64,000 nucleotides of DNA, taken from positions 1 through 64,000 of the forward strand of contig CAVZYJ010000018.1 of NCBI GenBank assembly GCA_963779485.1. The letters run 5' to 3'. This DNA comes from CAVVJA01 sp963779485. Its GTDB lineage: Bacteria > Actinomycetota > Actinomycetes > Mycobacteriales > Jatrophihabitantaceae. Both the position numbers and the translations under genes were made by a program. The notes below the pieces were generated by a model. That model was given only the letters and a program-made list of their open reading frames with translations. It was not told the origin of the DNA and ran no database searches. Below, piece after piece: positions 61,320-64,000 of this stretch. Each line of letters opens with the position of its first letter. The first letter of the stretch is position 1.

Positions 61320-63494
61320 CTGTGACACTGTGGTGCAGCTCACCCACCCGGGCCGCGCTGCTGACCGGGCGCAACCATCACTCCGTCGGCCTGGGCGCAG
61401 TGACCGAGACGCCGACCGGCTTTCCGGGCTACAGCGGCTTCGCGTCCAAGGACGCCGCATCGCTCCCGAGGATCCTCCAGGGCAACGGGTACGCCACTGC
61501 TGCCATCGGCAAGTGGCATCTCACTCCGGATCATCAGCAGGGGCCGGCAGGGCCACTCGACCGCTGGCCCAACGCGTGGGGCTTCGACTACTTCTGGGGT
61601 TTCCTCGGCGGGGAGAGCGGGCAGTACGGCCCGCTCATCGCGGAGAACCAAAGCATCGACGGCGTACCGGAGGGCGACGACTACTACCTGCCCGACGACA
61701 TGACCGACAAGGCCATCGCCTGGCTACAGCGCATGCGGGCCCAGGACGCCGAAAAACCGTTCTTTATGTACTACTCCACCGGCTGCTCCCACTCCCCACA
61801 TCAAGTTCCGCGGCAATGGAGCGACAAATGCGCGGGCCGCTTCGACGGCGGGTGGGACGAGTACCGGGTCGAGACCTTCCGGCGACAGAGGGAGTTGGGC
61901 GTTATCCCCCCTGAGACGGAGCTGACCCCCTCGCCGGCGAACCCGGAGAGTTCGGCACCGGACGACCGCGCCTTCCCGGCGTGGGACTCCCTCCCCGAGC
62001 ACGAGCAGCGGCTCTATGCCCGGCAGATGGAGGTGTACGCCGGGTACCAGGAGAACGCCGACTGGAACGTGGGCCGGCTCCTCGACGCCCTCGATGAGAT
62101 GGGGGAGCTCGACGACACCCTCGTCATCTGGATCTGGGGCGACAACGGCGCCAGCATGGAGGGCACCCTCACCGGCACGTTCAACGAGCTCACCACCGAG
62201 AACGGGATACCGCTCACGACCGAGCAGCAGCTTGAACTGGTGGCCCTCCATGGCGGCCTGCCGGCCTGGGGCACCGAGCTTCTCCTCCCGCACTACTCCG
62301 CCGCCTGGGCGTGGGCCGGGAACTGCCCGTTCCAGTGGGGCAAGCAAGTGGCGTCGCACTTGGGCGGCACCCGCAACCCGATGATCGTCCATTGGCCGAC
62401 CCGGATCTCGGGCCGCGAAGGGCTTCGTTCACAGTTCATCCACGTGACCGACGTGACCCCGACCATCCTCGACGTCGCCGAATTCCCGCGCCCACGAGTG
62501 TCGACGGCATCGACCAGCAACCGATGCACGGCTTCAGCTTCGCTTCGTCGTTCGTCGACCCCACCGCGCCCGAGCACCACACTCAGCAGTACTTCGAGAT
62601 CTACGGCAACCGGGCCATGTACAAGGACGGTTGCTGGCTGGCCACCATGCTCCCGCACCTGCCGTGGGACCTGTCACCGCAAACCATGGCCCAGTTCGCG
62701 CCCGGTGTCTGGCACCCCGACACCGATCCAGTGGAGCTGTACTACCTCCCCGATGACTTCAGCCAGGCCCACGACCTGGCCGCCGAGCACCCGGGCAAAG
62801 TACAGGAGCTTCGGGAGCTCATGTATGCCGAGATGGACAAGTACCACGTCACGCCGCTTCTCGCCGCGCTGGGCTCGTTCTGGGGCATCGTGCCCCCGCC
62901 GCCGACGCAGACGACGTACCCGTTCATGGGCGACGTGGACAACGTGGCTCCCGGCATGATCCCGCCCATCTACGCCCACTCCTACAGCATCACCGCAGAC
63001 CTGATCGTCCCCGAAGGTGGCGCCGAGGGTGTGATCGTCGCCGAGGCCAACCACCTCGGTGGCTCTCGCTGTTCGTCCAGGACGGGAAAGTGAAGTACAC
63101 ATACAGCATGCTGGGCGTGAAGGTCTACCGGCAGGAAGCGACCGGTCCACTCCCCACCGGCGAAGTGACGGTGCGCATGCAGTTCACGGCCAACTCCCCG
63201 GGCACCCTGGGCACTGGCGGCACGGTCACCCTGTTCGTCGGCGACGAGCAGGCGGGCGGCGGCGATATCGACAACACCGTTCCACACCGCTTCACCGGCT
63301 ACGCCGGGATGGACATGGGCCGCGACAACGGGACGGTGGTGGAACGCAGCTACGCCCCCCAGGCGCCGTTCCCCTTCACCGGCACGGTCAAGCAGGTGAT
63401 ATTCGACATCGTCCCGCTCCCCACACCCGAGGAGGAGCTGGCCGCGCACCAGGCCACTATCCAAGGCCGCGTGGTCAGCGGCATCAACGCCTGA
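61320..63494 (+). CDS. Arylsulfatase, 5' truncated and frame-disrupted
   Basis: From the active-site segment onward: CSSPTRAALLTGRNHHSVGL, AAIGKWHLTPDHQQGPAGPL, KPFFMYYSTGCSHSPHQVPR, TLVIWIWGDNGASMEGTLTG and GTRNPMIVHWPTRISG. Frames change near 62,490 and 63,060; the last piece (63,090-63,494) is a beta-rich C-terminal domain ending AHQATIQGRVVSGINA. Type I sulfatases need C-x-P-x-R, whose Cys becomes formylglycine; here the order is C-S-S-P-T-R, one residue too long. The first 60-70 residues with metal ligands are missing. Family length is about 780, so roughly 720 remain. Confidence 0.75.
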
Positions 63495-64000
63495 ATGCTG
63501 CGCGAGCGCGCGTCAAGCGCACGGTCAAGGTCGCTTTCCCGCGGCTGCTACGGCGACGCGTCACAAAGCTCACCGGCCCGCGCCAGACCTGACGCGGACC
63601 ATCGCGATCAACGCCGGGCCGAAGATCCGACTGCTTGCCTGGCGACCCGGGCTGGCCCACCCCTACGAGTCGAAGCCGATCCGCGGGCCAGTCATATCAG
63701 ACGTGCCGATCCTGGTAGTGCCGGCGCGCACAGGCCACTGAACTGTTTGGGCCGAGAATCGGGACGAGGTCCGTCGCCCGGCTACCCGTGGCGGTGGACG
63801 CAAATCATGACGCTCCGCTCCCAGTCCTGGACCAGCGGCCTGTGGCAGCGCCGCCGGGCGCTCCGGTCTGCGTGAACCGGCGTACCACCGCTACCTGCCG
63901 GACGTGACAGCCGCACTGGGGGCCCGGTGCTCGGCGAGCGGGCCGGCCCGCTGTCCTTGACCCTATTTGTCGCTGGCTGCGAGGATCCCGGTGAACGGGG
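63495..64000. other. Stretch without a recognised gene
   Basis: An open frame (63,495-63,875, plus) has no recognisable domain and looks like a chance frame in high-GC DNA. No RNA or repeat seen. Confidence 0.4.

Noticed and set aside
63495..63875. A 126-codon frame after the arylsulfatase
   Set aside because: It is Arg/Ser/Ala-rich without any structure or recognisable family and no ribosome site, so it is taken as a chance frame.

Overview
The window reads as a mosaic of at least three DNA segments, not as one ordinary chromosome stretch. Segment 1 (1 to about 8,400) is very GC-rich actinobacterial-type DNA in which almost every gene is broken by single-base indels. It holds two tandem double-hotdog thioesterases, a Rieske protein, an AlgH/YqgE protein, an FAD-linked oxidase, a PPOX-fold protein, an OB-fold protein, an APC transporter and a sulfotransferase. 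The density of indels points to uncorrected sequencing error more than to biology. Segment 2 (about 8,410 to 21,345) has lower GC, near-consensus sigma-70 promoters and mostly intact genes. I infer a Chloroflexota/Ktedonobacteria-like source, at low certainty. It carries a TPP enzyme, a GreA-like factor, a stand-alone RAM-domain regulator, an SDR - acyl-CoA synthetase - R2-like oxidase operon, a nucleotidyltransferase - DUF4291 - HD-domain run, VOC and cupin proteins, a possible structured RNA, a zinc-ribbon membrane protein and an IS605-type TnpB element. Segment 3 (about 21,350 to 64,000) is actinobacterial.

Both seams fall inside genes. At about 8,405 a DUF6351-like reading frame meets the tail of the TPP enzyme. 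At about 21,350 an APH-type kinase tail is fused in frame to a SIR2-STAND protein. This fits chimeric assembly better than natural transfer.

Within segment 3, 21.35-54.6 kb is an accessory region. It has a SIR2 - nSTAND1 defence-like gene, an IS3 element with a 3-bp target duplication, remnants of IS6, IS21 and IS256 elements, and three copies of a module built around the 3' half of a tRNA-Tyr gene (25.8, 30.7 and 42.2 kb). A 19-bp direct-repeat motif lies exactly 71 bp upstream of each tRNA fragment and again downstream of two of them. These look like integrase attachment sites that divide the region into two tandem elements (25.9-30.7 and 30.7-42.2 kb). The second contains a GH1 glucosidase / Gfo-Idh-MocA / ABC permease sugar cluster and a complete three-recombinase (RIT) element with 40-bp inverted repeats.

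From 42.5 kb onward the genes are mostly chromosomal in character: a CtaG-like protein, DUF1345-type membrane proteins, a sedolisin fragment, an OmpR-type two-component system, and a five-gene, translationally coupled operon (small anchored protein, ApbE, ferric-reductase-like membrane protein, NuoF-like subunit, ferredoxin) that looks like an electron-transfer module. Then come a DUF4405-like membrane protein, a degenerate IS6, a NarL-type two-component system coupled to an ABC exporter, a second ABC exporter, and a 5'-truncated arylsulfatase.
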